Shown piece after piece: positions 25,066 to 33,248 of a DNA stretch of 64,000 bases (position 1 is the first letter of the stretch; every line of letters starts with the position of its first letter). The DNA is from Microvirga flocculans ATCC BAA-817 (GTDB lineage: Bacteria; Pseudomonadota; Alphaproteobacteria; Rhizobiales; Beijerinckiaceae). The translations under genes were made by a program, and so were the position numbers. The DNA lies in NCBI RefSeq assembly GCF_000518665.1, contig NZ_JAEA01000003.1, forward strand, positions 291,036-355,035, in the 5' to 3' direction. The notes beneath the pieces were generated by a model that saw nothing but the letters and a program-made list of their open reading frames with translations, did not search any database and was not told the origin of the DNA.

Positions 25066-25860
25066 ATGTCAGCCAACGATCTGGACCTGAGATTTGCCGC
25101 AGCCTGCGCAATTGCGCGCGAGGCAGGCGTATTGGCGCGCAAGCGCTTCCTGGAACGGCCGCGCTCGCAAAGGCCGGACTTCAAGGGCCCGCAGGACTTC
25201 CTGACGGCGACCGATGCGGAAGTGGAGGAACTGATCCGGACCCGCCTGGGCGCGCTGTTTCCGGACGATTCCTTCTTCGGCGAGGAAGGCGGCGGTTCTT
25301 TCGGAAGGGATGTGTGGGTGGTCGATCCCATCGACGGCACGGCGAATTTCGCCCGCGGCATTCCGCATTTCGCCATCTCCATCGCCTTCGTGCGCGACGG
25401 CCGCACGGAAATCGGCGCGGTCTACAACGTCATGCAGGACGAACTCTACAGCGCCCAGCGCGGTCGCGGGGCCCATCTCAACGGCGATCCGATCCGGGTG
25501 AGCGGCCTGGCCGACATGCGCCAGGCCACCGTCGAGGCCGGCTGGTCGTCGCGCCTGCCGACCGAGCCTTACATTGCCGTGGTCGAAAACCTGAAGAAGG
25601 GCGGCGCCAATGTCCGCCGCGCGGGCTCCGGCACCCTGGGCCTGGCCTATGTCGCCGACGGACGCATCGACGGCTATTGCGAGCTCCACATCAATTCCTG
25701 GGATGTCCTCGCGGGCCTGCTGATCATCGAGGAAGCCGGCGGCTGGACCAACGATTTCCTGGCCAAGGACGGCCTGCGCAAGGGCAACCCCGTTCTCGCC
25801 TGCACGCCGGAACTCGCCGGAACGCTCATGGACGCGACCGGGATCGCGAAGGAGCCCTGA
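25066..25860 (+). CDS. Inositol monophosphatase family protein
   Basis: A 264-residue Mg-dependent phosphatase of the IMPase superfamily. The metal ligands are in GEEGGG, DPIDGTANFARG and SWDVLAGLLIIEEAGG, all present. Members include inositol-1-phosphatase, SuhB, histidinol-phosphatase (HisN) and 3'-phosphoadenosine phosphatase, and the sequence does not separate these clearly. HisN is of interest since the window holds hisD, but the two are 17 kb apart. I start at the ATG at 25066; a TTG eight codons earlier is less likely. Confidence 0.88.
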   Translation: MSANDLDLRFAAACAIAREAGVLARKRFLERPRSQRPDFKGPQDFLTATDAEVEELIRTRLGALFPDDSFFGEEGGGSFGRDVWVVDPIDGTANFARGIPHFAISIAFVRDGRTEIGAVYNVMQDELYSAQRGRGAHLNGDPIRVSGLADMRQATVEAGWSSRLPTEPYIAVVENLKKGGANVRRAGSGTLGLAYVADGRIDGYCELHINSWDVLAGLLIIEEAGGWTNDFLAKDGLRKGNPVLACTPELAGTLMDATGIAKEP

Positions 25861-25988
25861 GGGATAAGATCTTATTCTAAAGATTCAACCGTGAAGAGGT
25901 GGCAAGGCTCTTGACCCGCCGCCACAATGAGGGGAGCTTAGCCGGCCAACCAAAAACAAAGACAAACATAACATTACGGGAGGAAAGA

Positions 25989-27035
25989 ATGTCTTTGAAG
26001 AAGTCCTTTGCTGCGGCATCCATGCTGGCAGGCGCCATGACGGCCATGTCCTTCATGTCCGCCGGAGCAGCCCAGGCCCAGGGCGAGCTCGTCATGTATT
26101 GCGCCGTGCAGGAAGAATGGTGCCGCGCCATGACGACCGCGTTCGAGCGCGAAACGGGCATCAAGGTTTCCATGACCCGCAAGAGCTCCGGTGAGATCTA
26201 CGCGCAAGTGAAGGCCGAGGCGGCCAATCCGCGAGCCGACATCTGGTGGGGCGGCACGGGCGATCCCCACATGCAGGCGGCCGAGGAAGGCCTCACCGAG
26301 GCGTACAAGTCGCCGAAGATGAGCGAGCTGCAGGATTGGGCCGTGCGTCAGTGGGAGCAGTCCAAGCAGCGTACCGTCGGCATCTATTCCGGCGCGCTCG
26401 GCTTCGGCTACAACACCGACCTCGCGCAATCGAAAAAGACCGGTGACCTGAAGTGCTGGGCGGATCTGCTCAAGCCCGAGTTGAAGGACGAAGTGCAGGT
26501 CGCGGATCCGAACTCTTCCGGCACGGCCTATACGCTTCTGGCCACCATCATCCAGATCATGGGCGAGGACAAAGGCTTCGAGTACCTCAAGGCCCTGCAC
26601 AAGAACGTGAACCAGTACACCAAGTCGGGCGCGGCTCCCGCGAAGGCGACGGCGCTGGGCGAGACCACGGTCGGCATCGCCTTCATGCACGATGTCGTGA
26701 CGATGGTGGTGGACAAGGCGCCCGTGAAGGTAGTCGCTCCCTGCGAGGGCACGGGCTACGAGATCGGCTCCATGTCGATCATCAAGGGCGCCAAGAACCT
26801 GGACAATGCCAAGAAGTTCTACGACTGGGCCCTGACGCCCGACGCGCAGAAGCTCGGAGCGGCCGCCAAGTCCTATCAGGTGCCGTCGAACAAGAACACG
26901 CCGGTCCCGCCGCAGGCGCCCAAGCTCAGCGACGTCAAGCTGATCAACTTCGACTTTGCGAAATACGGTTCCTCGGAAGAGCGCAAGCGCCTCCTGTCCA
27001 AGTGGGACAACGAGGTGAAGAACCTGCCGAAATAG
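25989..27035 (+). CDS. Iron(III)-type ABC transporter, periplasmic binding protein
   Basis: A 348-residue periplasmic protein with a signal peptide of about 31 residues (hydrophobic core AAASMLAGAMTAMSFM, then AGAAQAQ) and GGGAGGAAAGA before the ATG. The mature part starts GELVMYCAVQEEWCRAMTTA and contains PRADIWWGGTGDPHMQAAEE, the layout of FbpA/AfuA-like ferric proteins of the SBP_bac_6 family. It is the first of three genes that end with the permease and the ATPase. Relatives also take up 2-aminoethylphosphonate or thiamine, so iron is probable, not certain. A 12-bp palindrome ATAAGATCTTAT at 25864-25875, with TTCTAAA next to it, stands about 110 bp before the start and could be an iron-regulator site. 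Confidence 0.85.
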   Translation: MSLKKSFAAASMLAGAMTAMSFMSAGAAQAQGELVMYCAVQEEWCRAMTTAFERETGIKVSMTRKSSGEIYAQVKAEAANPRADIWWGGTGDPHMQAAEEGLTEAYKSPKMSELQDWAVRQWEQSKQRTVGIYSGALGFGYNTDLAQSKKTGDLKCWADLLKPELKDEVQVADPNSSGTAYTLLATIIQIMGEDKGFEYLKALHKNVNQYTKSGAAPAKATALGETTVGIAFMHDVVTMVVDKAPVKVVAPCEGTGYEIGSMSIIKGAKNLDNAKKFYDWALTPDAQKLGAAAKSYQVPSNKNTPVPPQAPKLSDVKLINFDFAKYGSSEERKRLLSKWDNEVKNLPK

Positions 27036-27055
27036 GCCCCGAAACAAGCCTATCC

Positions 27056-27090
27056 GCCTTCGGCGAAGCGATGTCCGCTTCGCCGAAGGC
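27056..27090 (+). promoter_or_regulatory. Intercistronic hairpin between binding protein and permease
   Basis: A perfect 15-bp stem (GCCTTCGGCGAAGCG at 27056-27070 and its complement at 27076-27090) with a 5-nt loop, placed 21 bp after the stop of the binding-protein gene and without a T tail. Such hairpins after ABC binding-protein genes lower downstream expression and guard the upstream mRNA against 3' decay, giving excess binding protein. Confidence 0.75.
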
Positions 27091-27153
27091 TCGTCATTAT
27101 CCGATTGCGTTGCCGGCCGATCCACGCATCGGCCGTGAGGCTGGAACATCACG

Positions 27154-29343
27154 ATGTCACGGGCAACCCTTGGCTGGATCGTTCTGGGATGGGTCGGCTT
27201 TGCCCTCCTGCCCTGGTACGGGTTCGACCGCTCTGCCGTTCCCACTCTTGCCGATTACTTCGTCAGCGGCTCGGCTCTCGCTCACGGCGTTCACAGAGCC
27301 TGGTGGCTTCTGCCGCTCCTCCTCCCGCTCGGCATGGCGCTCCTGCCGGTCGTCCGGCCCGACATGCAGCGCAACGGCACCTGGCTCATCGCATCGGGCC
27401 TCTTAGGTCTCGCGCTCGTCGTGCTCCAGGGCTTCTCCGTCGGTCTCAACGGCTGGACGCTCGACATCCTCAAGAGCCTCTTCGGCGAGCCGGGCCCCCG
27501 TCAGTCCGGAATGGGTTACGGCGCCGCGCTGACGTCGACCGCCCTTCTCATCCTTCTCTGCCATGGCCTCGCGGCGCGCGGCTGGTGCCGCGGCGATGCC
27601 TTCGTCACCTCATCCATCGGCGTCGTCATCGCGCTCATCATCGTCTTCGTCTTCTTCCCGGTCACGACGATCCTGGCGAGCGCCTTCGCCGACAATAGCG
27701 GCCATTTCGCCCCGACCGAGTTCATCACGAAGTTCCTCGACAAGTCGATCTGGGGCCTCGACTGCCTGACGAGCGACCTGCGCTGCGGCGTGGCCTGGAA
27801 CACGCTGTTTCTCGGCCTTCTGGTCGGCGTCGGCACCACGGCCCTGGGCCTGGCTTTCGCGCTCATCGCAACCCGCACCGGGTTCCGCTACAAGAAGATC
27901 CTGCGCCTGATGAGCGTTCTGCCGATCATCACGCCGCCTTTCGTGATCGGCCTCGCGCTCATCTTGCTCTTCGGCCGTTCCGGCGCGCTCTCCGCCGTGC
28001 TGTGGGATTGGTTCGGCGTGCCCCGCTCGCGCTGGATCTACGGGCTCCCCGGCGTGTTCATCGCGCAGCTCCTGGCCTTCACGCCCATCGCCTTCCTCGT
28101 CCTGATCGGCGTGGTACAGGGCATCAGCCCGACCCTCGAGGAGGCGTCGCAGACCCTGCGGGCCAAGAGCTGGACGACTTTCTGGACCGTGACGCTGCCG
28201 CTGATGCGCCCCGGCCTCGCCAACGCCTTCCTTCTCGGCTTCGTGGAAAGCCTCGCCGATTTCGGCAACCCGCTCGTTCTCGGAGGCAATTACGAGGTGC
28301 TCTCCACCAAGATCTTCTTCGCGGTGGTGGGCGCGCAGCAGGACCAGGGCCGCGCCGCGGTCTTGTCCATCATCCTGCTCGCCTTCACGCTCGGCGCCTT
28401 CTGGCTGCAGCATGCCTGGCTCGGCAAGAAGGTCTACACCACGGTGACCGGCAAGGGCGATGCGGGCATTCCGCTGCCGCTGCCGCGGCGCGTGGCGCTC
28501 GCTTCCTATCTCACCGCCGTCCCGTGGGCGATCTTCACCCTCGTCGTGTACGTCATCATCGTCGTGGGCGCCTTCGTGCGCTCCATGGGCCGCGACTACA
28601 CGCCGACCCTCGAACACTTCCTCACAGCGTTCCGAGTCGAACGCGCGGATTGGGGCCTCTATTTCTCCGGCTCTGCCTGGAACTCGTTCTTCGCAACGGT
28701 GAAGGTGGCGGCGGTGGCGGCGCCGCTCACGGCGGCGATCGGCCTGCTCACGGCCTATCTGCTCACCCGCCAGCGATTCTCCGGCCAGCGTGCCTTCGAG
28801 TTCGGCACGCTCTTGAGCTTCGCGATCCCCGGCACCGTGGTGGGCGTGTCCTACATCCTCGCCTTCAACGTTCCCCCGATCGAGATCACCGGCACGGGCT
28901 TCGTCCTGGTCATGTGCTTCGTGTTCCGCAACATGCCGGTGGGCGTGCGCTCCGGCATCGCGACGCTGAGCCAGATCGACAAGAGCCTCGACGAAGCCTC
29001 TCTGACCCTCGGCGCAGGCTCGTCGACCACCATGCGCCGCGTGGTGCTGCCGCTCCTGCGGCCGGCTATCGTCGCCTCGCTGGTCTATTCCTTCGTGCGC
29101 GCCATGACCGCCGTGAGCGCCGTGATCTTCCTCGTCACCGCCGAGTACAACATGGCCACGACCTATATCGTCGGCCGCGTCGAGGCAGGTGAGTTCGGCC
29201 TCGCCATCGCCTATTCCACCGTGCTCATCGTCGTCATGCTGCTCGCCATCGTCGCGATCCAGCTGGCCGTCGGCGAGCGTCGCCTCGGGCGCCGCAGCGC
29301 AAGCGCCGCCCCCTCCCCCGTTGCCGTGCAGGCGGTTCCATGA
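27154..29343 (+). CDS. Iron(III)-type ABC transporter permease, fused two-domain
   Basis: A 729-residue inner-membrane protein with about 12-14 segments, in which two permease domains are joined (FbpB/AfuB type). Each half has the EAA loop for ATPase contact: ISPTLEEASQTLRAKSW near residue 325 and DKSLDEASLTLGAGSS near residue 612. An extra N-terminal hydrophobic region precedes the first domain. The stop overlaps the ATPase start by four bases (ATGA), so the two are translated together. It passes substrate from the binding protein encoded 118 bp upstream. Confidence 0.9.
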   Translation: MSRATLGWIVLGWVGFALLPWYGFDRSAVPTLADYFVSGSALAHGVHRAWWLLPLLLPLGMALLPVVRPDMQRNGTWLIASGLLGLALVVLQGFSVGLNGWTLDILKSLFGEPGPRQSGMGYGAALTSTALLILLCHGLAARGWCRGDAFVTSSIGVVIALIIVFVFFPVTTILASAFADNSGHFAPTEFITKFLDKSIWGLDCLTSDLRCGVAWNTLFLGLLVGVGTTALGLAFALIATRTGFRYKKILRLMSVLPIITPPFVIGLALILLFGRSGALSAVLWDWFGVPRSRWIYGLPGVFIAQLLAFTPIAFLVLIGVVQGISPTLEEASQTLRAKSWTTFWTVTLPLMRPGLANAFLLGFVESLADFGNPLVLGGNYEVLSTKIFFAVVGAQQDQGRAAVLSIILLAFTLGAFWLQHAWLGKKVYTTVTGKGDAGIPLPLPRRVALASYLTAVPWAIFTLVVYVIIVVGAFVRSMGRDYTPTLEHFLTAFRVERADWGLYFSGSAWNSFFATVKVAAVAAPLTAAIGLLTAYLLTRQRFSGQRAFEFGTLLSFAIPGTVVGVSYILAFNVPPIEITGTGFVLVMCFVFRNMPVGVRSGIATLSQIDKSLDEASLTLGAGSSTTMRRVVLPLLRPAIVASLVYSFVRAMTAVSAVIFLVTAEYNMATTYIVGRVEAGEFGLAIAYSTVLIVVMLLAIVAIQLAVGERRLGRRSASAAPSPVAVQAVP

Positions 29344-30446
29344 ACAAGATGTCTTCCATCCACTCCCTGTCCCGCTCCCACCTCTCCAAGAAGCAGGCGG
29401 CTTCCGTCGAGTTCCGGAACGTGACGAAGCGCTATGGCAACGTCACCGCCGTGGACAGCGTCTCCTTCACCATCGAGCCGGGCCAGCTCGTTACGCTGCT
29501 CGGCCCGTCCGGCTGCGGCAAGACCACGACGCTGCGCATGATTGCGGGCCTCGAAATGGCGAGCGAAGGGCAGATCCTGATCGGCGGGCGCGACGTGACG
29601 AACCTCTCCGCCGCCGACCGCGACGTGAGCATGGTGTTCCAGTCCTACGCCCTCTTTCCGCACATGTCGGTGCTGGAGAACGTGGCTTACGGCCCCATCG
29701 TGCAGGGCGTTCCGAAGAAGGACGCCTACGAGATGGCGATGGAGAAGCTCTCGCTCATCGGCCTCAAGGGACTTGAAAAGCGTGCCCCGTCCGAGCTCTC
29801 GGGCGGACAGCAGCAGCGTGTGGCCGTGGCGCGCGCCCTCGTGCTGGAGCCGCAGGTCCTGCTTTTCGACGAGCCGCTCTCGAACCTCGACGCCAAGCTG
29901 CGCAGGCGCGTGCGCGAGGATATCCGCGAGCTGCAGCAGAGTCTCAACCTCACCGTCGCCTATGTGACGCATGACCAGGAGGAGGCGCTCGCCGTCTCCG
30001 ACCGCATCATCGTCATGTCGAACGCGCGCATCGCCCAGACCGGAACGCCGCGGGAACTCTACGAGGAGCCTGCGAGCCTGTTCGTCGCGGACTTCATCGG
30101 CGACGCCAACATCATCGCCGGCGATATCGCAAGCGTAAGCGGAGCCATGGCCCGGGTTCAGGTCGGCCCCCTCAGCCTCGATCTTCCGCACAGGGACGCA
30201 GGCTCAGGCGCCGTGAAGCTGGCCGTGCGGCCCGATGCCATCCTGCTCGACGAGGCGGCCGGCACACTCGCCGGGACGGTGCGCAAGGCCTCCTATCTCG
30301 GGGCGCAGGTGGAATACGAGGTGGAGAGCCCCATCGGAAATCTCTTCGTGGTTCAGTACGGGCGCAAGGAGCCCATCGCGCCGGGCACGCCGGTGTCGAT
30401 CTCCTTCGCGTCCCAGCGCGGCGTGGCCGTCATTCCGGAGGCGTGA
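29340..30446 (+). CDS. Iron(III)-type ABC transporter ATP-binding protein
   Basis: A 368-residue ATPase with Walker A GPSGCGKTT, Q loop MVFQSYALFPH, signature ELSGGQQQRVAVARAL, Walker B LLFDEPLSNLD and H-loop VTHDQEE. After the nucleotide domain (about 245 residues) comes a C-terminal TOBE domain, the regulatory part of FbpC/PotA-type proteins. It couples to the fused permease and powers uptake. It is the last gene of the three-gene operon and stops two bases before the convergent channel gene. Confidence 0.92.
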   Translation: MNKMSSIHSLSRSHLSKKQAASVEFRNVTKRYGNVTAVDSVSFTIEPGQLVTLLGPSGCGKTTTLRMIAGLEMASEGQILIGGRDVTNLSAADRDVSMVFQSYALFPHMSVLENVAYGPIVQGVPKKDAYEMAMEKLSLIGLKGLEKRAPSELSGGQQQRVAVARALVLEPQVLLFDEPLSNLDAKLRRRVREDIRELQQSLNLTVAYVTHDQEEALAVSDRIIVMSNARIAQTGTPRELYEEPASLFVADFIGDANIIAGDIASVSGAMARVQVGPLSLDLPHRDAGSGAVKLAVRPDAILLDEAAGTLAGTVRKASYLGAQVEYEVESPIGNLFVVQYGRKEPIAPGTPVSISFASQRGVAVIPEA

Positions 30447-30448
30447 GG

Positions 30449-31222
30449 TTACACGTCTCCCTCATCGGGGATCTTGAGGATCGTCCCACAGGCCTTGCAA
30501 TGAACCGCGTCCCTGTCGTGCCGCTGAAGTCCGCAGACCGGACAGGGATAGCGCACCTTTTCGGGCCTGAGCAGGACCTGCACGAGGCGCAGGAAAAGCG
30601 TCACGCCGAAGATCATGATGATGACGGACAGAAGATGTCCCAGCGTTCCCCTTAAGGTAATGTCGCCGAAGCCCGTCGTGGTGAGCGCTGCGATGGTGAA
30701 GTAGAGCGCGTCGATATAGTTTCTGATTTCAGCGTTGGTCCGATGCTGCGTCTCGTAGACGAAGCCCGTCATGATGAAGATGAAGACGCCCAGGTTCACG
30801 GCTGCGATGACTAGGTCTTCGTAACGCCGGAAGAACGGAAAATCGGCGCGCAGCCGGGCCAGCAGCTGATAGGTCCGCAAGAGCCGGACCGTGCGCAGGA
30901 TGCGCAGGAACCCGAAATGCTCGCCCACGGCGGGCGCGAGGAACGACACGATCGCCGCAGCATCCGCCAGTGTCATCGGATGCGCCAGATCCTTCACGGG
31001 GGTCCGGCTGATGACGAGGCGGGCCGTGAAATCGGCCAGAACGATCACGCCGATGGCGACGTCCATCCACTCGAAGGCCGGAGAGCGCGGCAAGAACGAC
31101 GTGGCGACGATGAACAGGATGGTCGCGATGTCGAAAACGAGCAGCCCGTAGCGAAACCGGTGAGCCTGAGGACTGTCGCCCTCGTAAAGACGCCTGAGAT
31201 AAGTCTTCAGCCGCATCGTCAT
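30449..31222 (-). CDS. Voltage-gated-type potassium channel with C-terminal zinc ribbon
   Basis: A 257-residue six-helix channel. S4 is RILRTVRLLRTYQLLARLRA with arginines every third or fourth residue. The pore helix is YIDALYFTIAALTTTGFGD, ending in the selectivity filter TTGFGD, and S6 is LSVIIMIFGVTLFLRL. A C-terminal CPVCGLQRHDRDAVHCKACG forms a four-cysteine zinc ribbon instead of a cyclic-nucleotide domain. The filter reads TGFGD in place of TVGYGD but remains potassium-like. I start at the ATG at 31222; a longer reading lacks a ribosome site. It converges on the ATPase gene with a 2-bp gap. Confidence 0.85.
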   Translation of the reverse strand: MTMRLKTYLRRLYEGDSPQAHRFRYGLLVFDIATILFIVATSFLPRSPAFEWMDVAIGVIVLADFTARLVISRTPVKDLAHPMTLADAAAIVSFLAPAVGEHFGFLRILRTVRLLRTYQLLARLRADFPFFRRYEDLVIAAVNLGVFIFIMTGFVYETQHRTNAEIRNYIDALYFTIAALTTTGFGDITLRGTLGHLLSVIIMIFGVTLFLRLVQVLLRPEKVRYPCPVCGLQRHDRDAVHCKACGTILKIPDEGDV

Positions 31223-31398
31223 GTCTCCGAACCGGGCTGGCAGCAGGCAGGAACCATGGCGGAAGTGGCTCGGAGGCGGTTTATCTCTTCCATGAATATC
31301 TATAGAGCAGAGCTGCAATTCCAACGGGGTGCATTCAGGCCGAAAGGGAGTTATCCCCGTTCTCCGAACGCTTCCCGATATCTTCAAGAGATTGTTCG

Positions 31399-32058
31399 AT
31401 GCTGAAAGCCCTGATCTTCGACATGGACGGCACCCTCGTGCACAGCGACCCCGTGCACCTGGAGGCGTTTGCCGAGATCCTGGCGCCCGAGGGCATCGTC
31501 ATCGACGAGGAACTCTATCGCAGCTCGATCATCGGCCACACCAACGAGGCGATCTTCGCGGCGCTCCTGCCCCATCTGCCCGTCGAGGAGCACGAGGCCT
31601 ATGCCGACCGCAAGGAGGCCGCCTTCCGGCGTCTGGCGCAGGCCCTGAAACCTCTCGACGGGCTTCTCGACCTGCTGGACTGGGCCGATGCGCGCGGCAT
31701 CCGGATCGCCCTCGTCACCAATGCCCCGCTTCTGAACGCCACCCATATCCTGGATGTCCTGGGCATCACCGACCGATTCGCGATCAAGATCACCATCGAT
31801 CAGGTGGCACGCGGCAAGCCCGATCCCCTGCCCTATCTCACGGCCCTGGAACGTCTCGGCATCGCCGCGGACGAGGCCATCGCCTTCGAGGATTCGCCTT
31901 CCGGCATGAGGGCGGCCAAGGGGGCGGGGCTTTACTCCTTCGGCGTCCTGACGGGCCTCAGCGCCGAGGATATGCGGGCCGTCGGGGCCGACGACGTGAT
32001 CGAAACCTTTCACGACCGGGCCCTCTGGCAGCTTCTGGAACGCAGGATCGCCGCCTGA
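31399..32058 (+). CDS. HAD-family hydrolase (beta-phosphoglucomutase/GPH-like)
   Basis: A 219-residue HAD phosphatase. Motif I is FDMDGTLVHSD with the nucleophile Asp, motif II VTNAPL, and motif III/IV GKPDPLPYL and FEDSPSG, all complete. A helical cap domain lies between residues 15 and 85. Members act on sugar phosphates, phosphoglycolate or related small substrates; the substrate here is open. It ends 6 bp before the convergent HxlR gene. Confidence 0.88.
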   Translation: MLKALIFDMDGTLVHSDPVHLEAFAEILAPEGIVIDEELYRSSIIGHTNEAIFAALLPHLPVEEHEAYADRKEAAFRRLAQALKPLDGLLDLLDWADARGIRIALVTNAPLLNATHILDVLGITDRFAIKITIDQVARGKPDPLPYLTALERLGIAADEAIAFEDSPSGMRAAKGAGLYSFGVLTGLSAEDMRAVGADDVIETFHDRALWQLLERRIAA

Positions 32059-32064
32059 CACGAC

Positions 32065-32472
32065 TCACGCGGCGTCCTGACGCTTCCGCTCCGGGGCTCG
32101 GCCCTCATCCTCCGCCGCATCGAAACGCCGCCGGGCGGCCAGAATCTCGTCCCGGTTCTCGATGGCCCAGGCGCCTAGAGCCCGCACAGTCTTGAGCAGG
32201 GAGCAACCCAGCCCTGTGAGTTGGTACTCCACCCGCGGCGGAATGGTCGGATAAACGGTGCGCGTGACGAGCCCGTCTCGCTCCAGCCCCCGCAAGGTCA
32301 GGGTCAGCATGCGCTGCGAAATTCCGCTCACGATCCGGCGCAACTCATTGAATCTCTTAGGTCCGCTGCCGAGCTGGACCACGACCTGGACGCTCCATTT
32401 GTCGCCGACCCGGGACAGGATTTCCGTCACGGTCCGGCAATCGGTGGGCACATGAATGTGACCGGGTGACAT
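32065..32472 (-). CDS. HxlR-family transcriptional regulator
   Basis: A 135-residue winged-helix regulator with the HxlR signature ILSRVGDKWSVQVVVQL, then RFNELRRIVSGISQRMLT as recognition region and the wing segment YPTIPPRVEYQLT. The usual N-terminal cysteine is present near residue 12 (DCRTVTEIL), which in several relatives senses redox or aldehydes. It is divergent from an FMN reductase gene across a 100-bp region holding repeats, so it probably controls that gene and itself. Confidence 0.92.
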   Translation of the reverse strand: MSPGHIHVPTDCRTVTEILSRVGDKWSVQVVVQLGSGPKRFNELRRIVSGISQRMLTLTLRGLERDGLVTRTVYPTIPPRVEYQLTGLGCSLLKTVRALGAWAIENRDEILAARRRFDAAEDEGRAPERKRQDAA

Positions 32473-32502
32473 GAAAGTGCCTCCTTGCGCCGCGCTCTGA
32501 AA

Positions 32503-32547
32503 GTTACTTAATGAGCCTCGGTAACAAAAGAGAACTTAATCGTTCTC
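32503..32547. promoter_or_regulatory. Repeat region between HxlR regulator and FMN reductase
   Basis: Two direct copies of ACTTAAT (32506-32512 and 32534-32540), an inverted pair GTTAC / GTAAC (32503-32507 and 32521-32525) and a 6-bp palindrome GAGAAC-N6-GTTCTC (32530-32547) lie in the space between the divergent starts. HxlR proteins bind such dyads. Which one is the operator cannot be told. Confidence 0.5.
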
Positions 32548-32572
32548 GTCCCTAAAGCAACCTGGAGATCCC

Positions 32573-33169
32573 ATGAAGCCCAAGCTCCACATCATCATCG
32601 GCAGCACCCGTCCCGGCCGGGTCGGCCCCGGCATCGCGCAATGGTTCAGCGAGTTTGCGGCCGAGCACGGCAAGTTCGAGCCGGTTCTGGTCGACCTGGC
32701 CGCGTTCAACCTGCCGGTCTTCGACGAGCCTGAGCACCCGATGAAACAGAGCTATCACCACGCTCACACCAAGGCCTGGGCCGAGAGCGTATCGGCCGCC
32801 GACGCTTTCGTGTTCGTGACGCCCGAATACAATTACGCGCCGCCCCCGGCCCTCGTGAACGCCCTCAACTACCTGTCCCGTGAGTGGAACTACGCCCCCG
32901 CCGGCTTCGTGAGCTATGGCGGCATCTCGGGCGGCCTGCGTTCCGTCCAGATGGCGAAGCAGATCGTGACCACCCTGAAGATGATGCCGATTCCGGAAGG
33001 CGTTCCCATGCCGATGGTGTTCCAGAACCTGGACGAGAACGGCAAGCTCAAGCCGCTCGACATCTACAAGACCTCGGCGGCGACGATGCTCGACGAGCTG
33101 TTCCGTTGGACGGAGGCGCTCAAGCCGTTGCGCGCCGAGCGCAAGGCCCCCCTGAAGGCCGCCGCATAA
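32573..33169 (+). CDS. NADPH-dependent FMN reductase / NAD(P)H-quinone reductase-like
   Basis: A 198-residue flavodoxin-fold reductase. It has the FMN loop IIGSTRPGRVGPGIAQWF, the TPEYNYAPPPALVNALNY motif (family signature PEYN) near residue 85 and the SYGGISGGLRSVQ loop. It reduces FMN, quinones or azo/nitro compounds using NAD(P)H. An HxlR regulator is divergent, a common quinone or electrophile response pair. A terminator follows. Confidence 0.9.
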   Translation: MKPKLHIIIGSTRPGRVGPGIAQWFSEFAAEHGKFEPVLVDLAAFNLPVFDEPEHPMKQSYHHAHTKAWAESVSAADAFVFVTPEYNYAPPPALVNALNYLSREWNYAPAGFVSYGGISGGLRSVQMAKQIVTTLKMMPIPEGVPMPMVFQNLDENGKLKPLDIYKTSAATMLDELFRWTEALKPLRAERKAPLKAAA

Positions 33170-33191
33170 CCGACCGAAGACCTATGACGGG

Positions 33192-33226
33192 AAAGGCACC
33201 GCTGCCGACCGACAGCGGTGCCTTTT
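33192..33226 (+). terminator. Rho-independent terminator after the FMN reductase
   Basis: A perfect stem (AAAGGCACCGCTG with CAGCGGTGCCTTT), an 8-nt loop and a T run. Because the A tract on one side and T tract on the other are both present, it can stop transcripts from both directions, including the convergent alcohol dehydrogenase unit. Confidence 0.88.
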
Positions 33227-33248
33227 CATGAAGCGGCTGTAACTTGGC

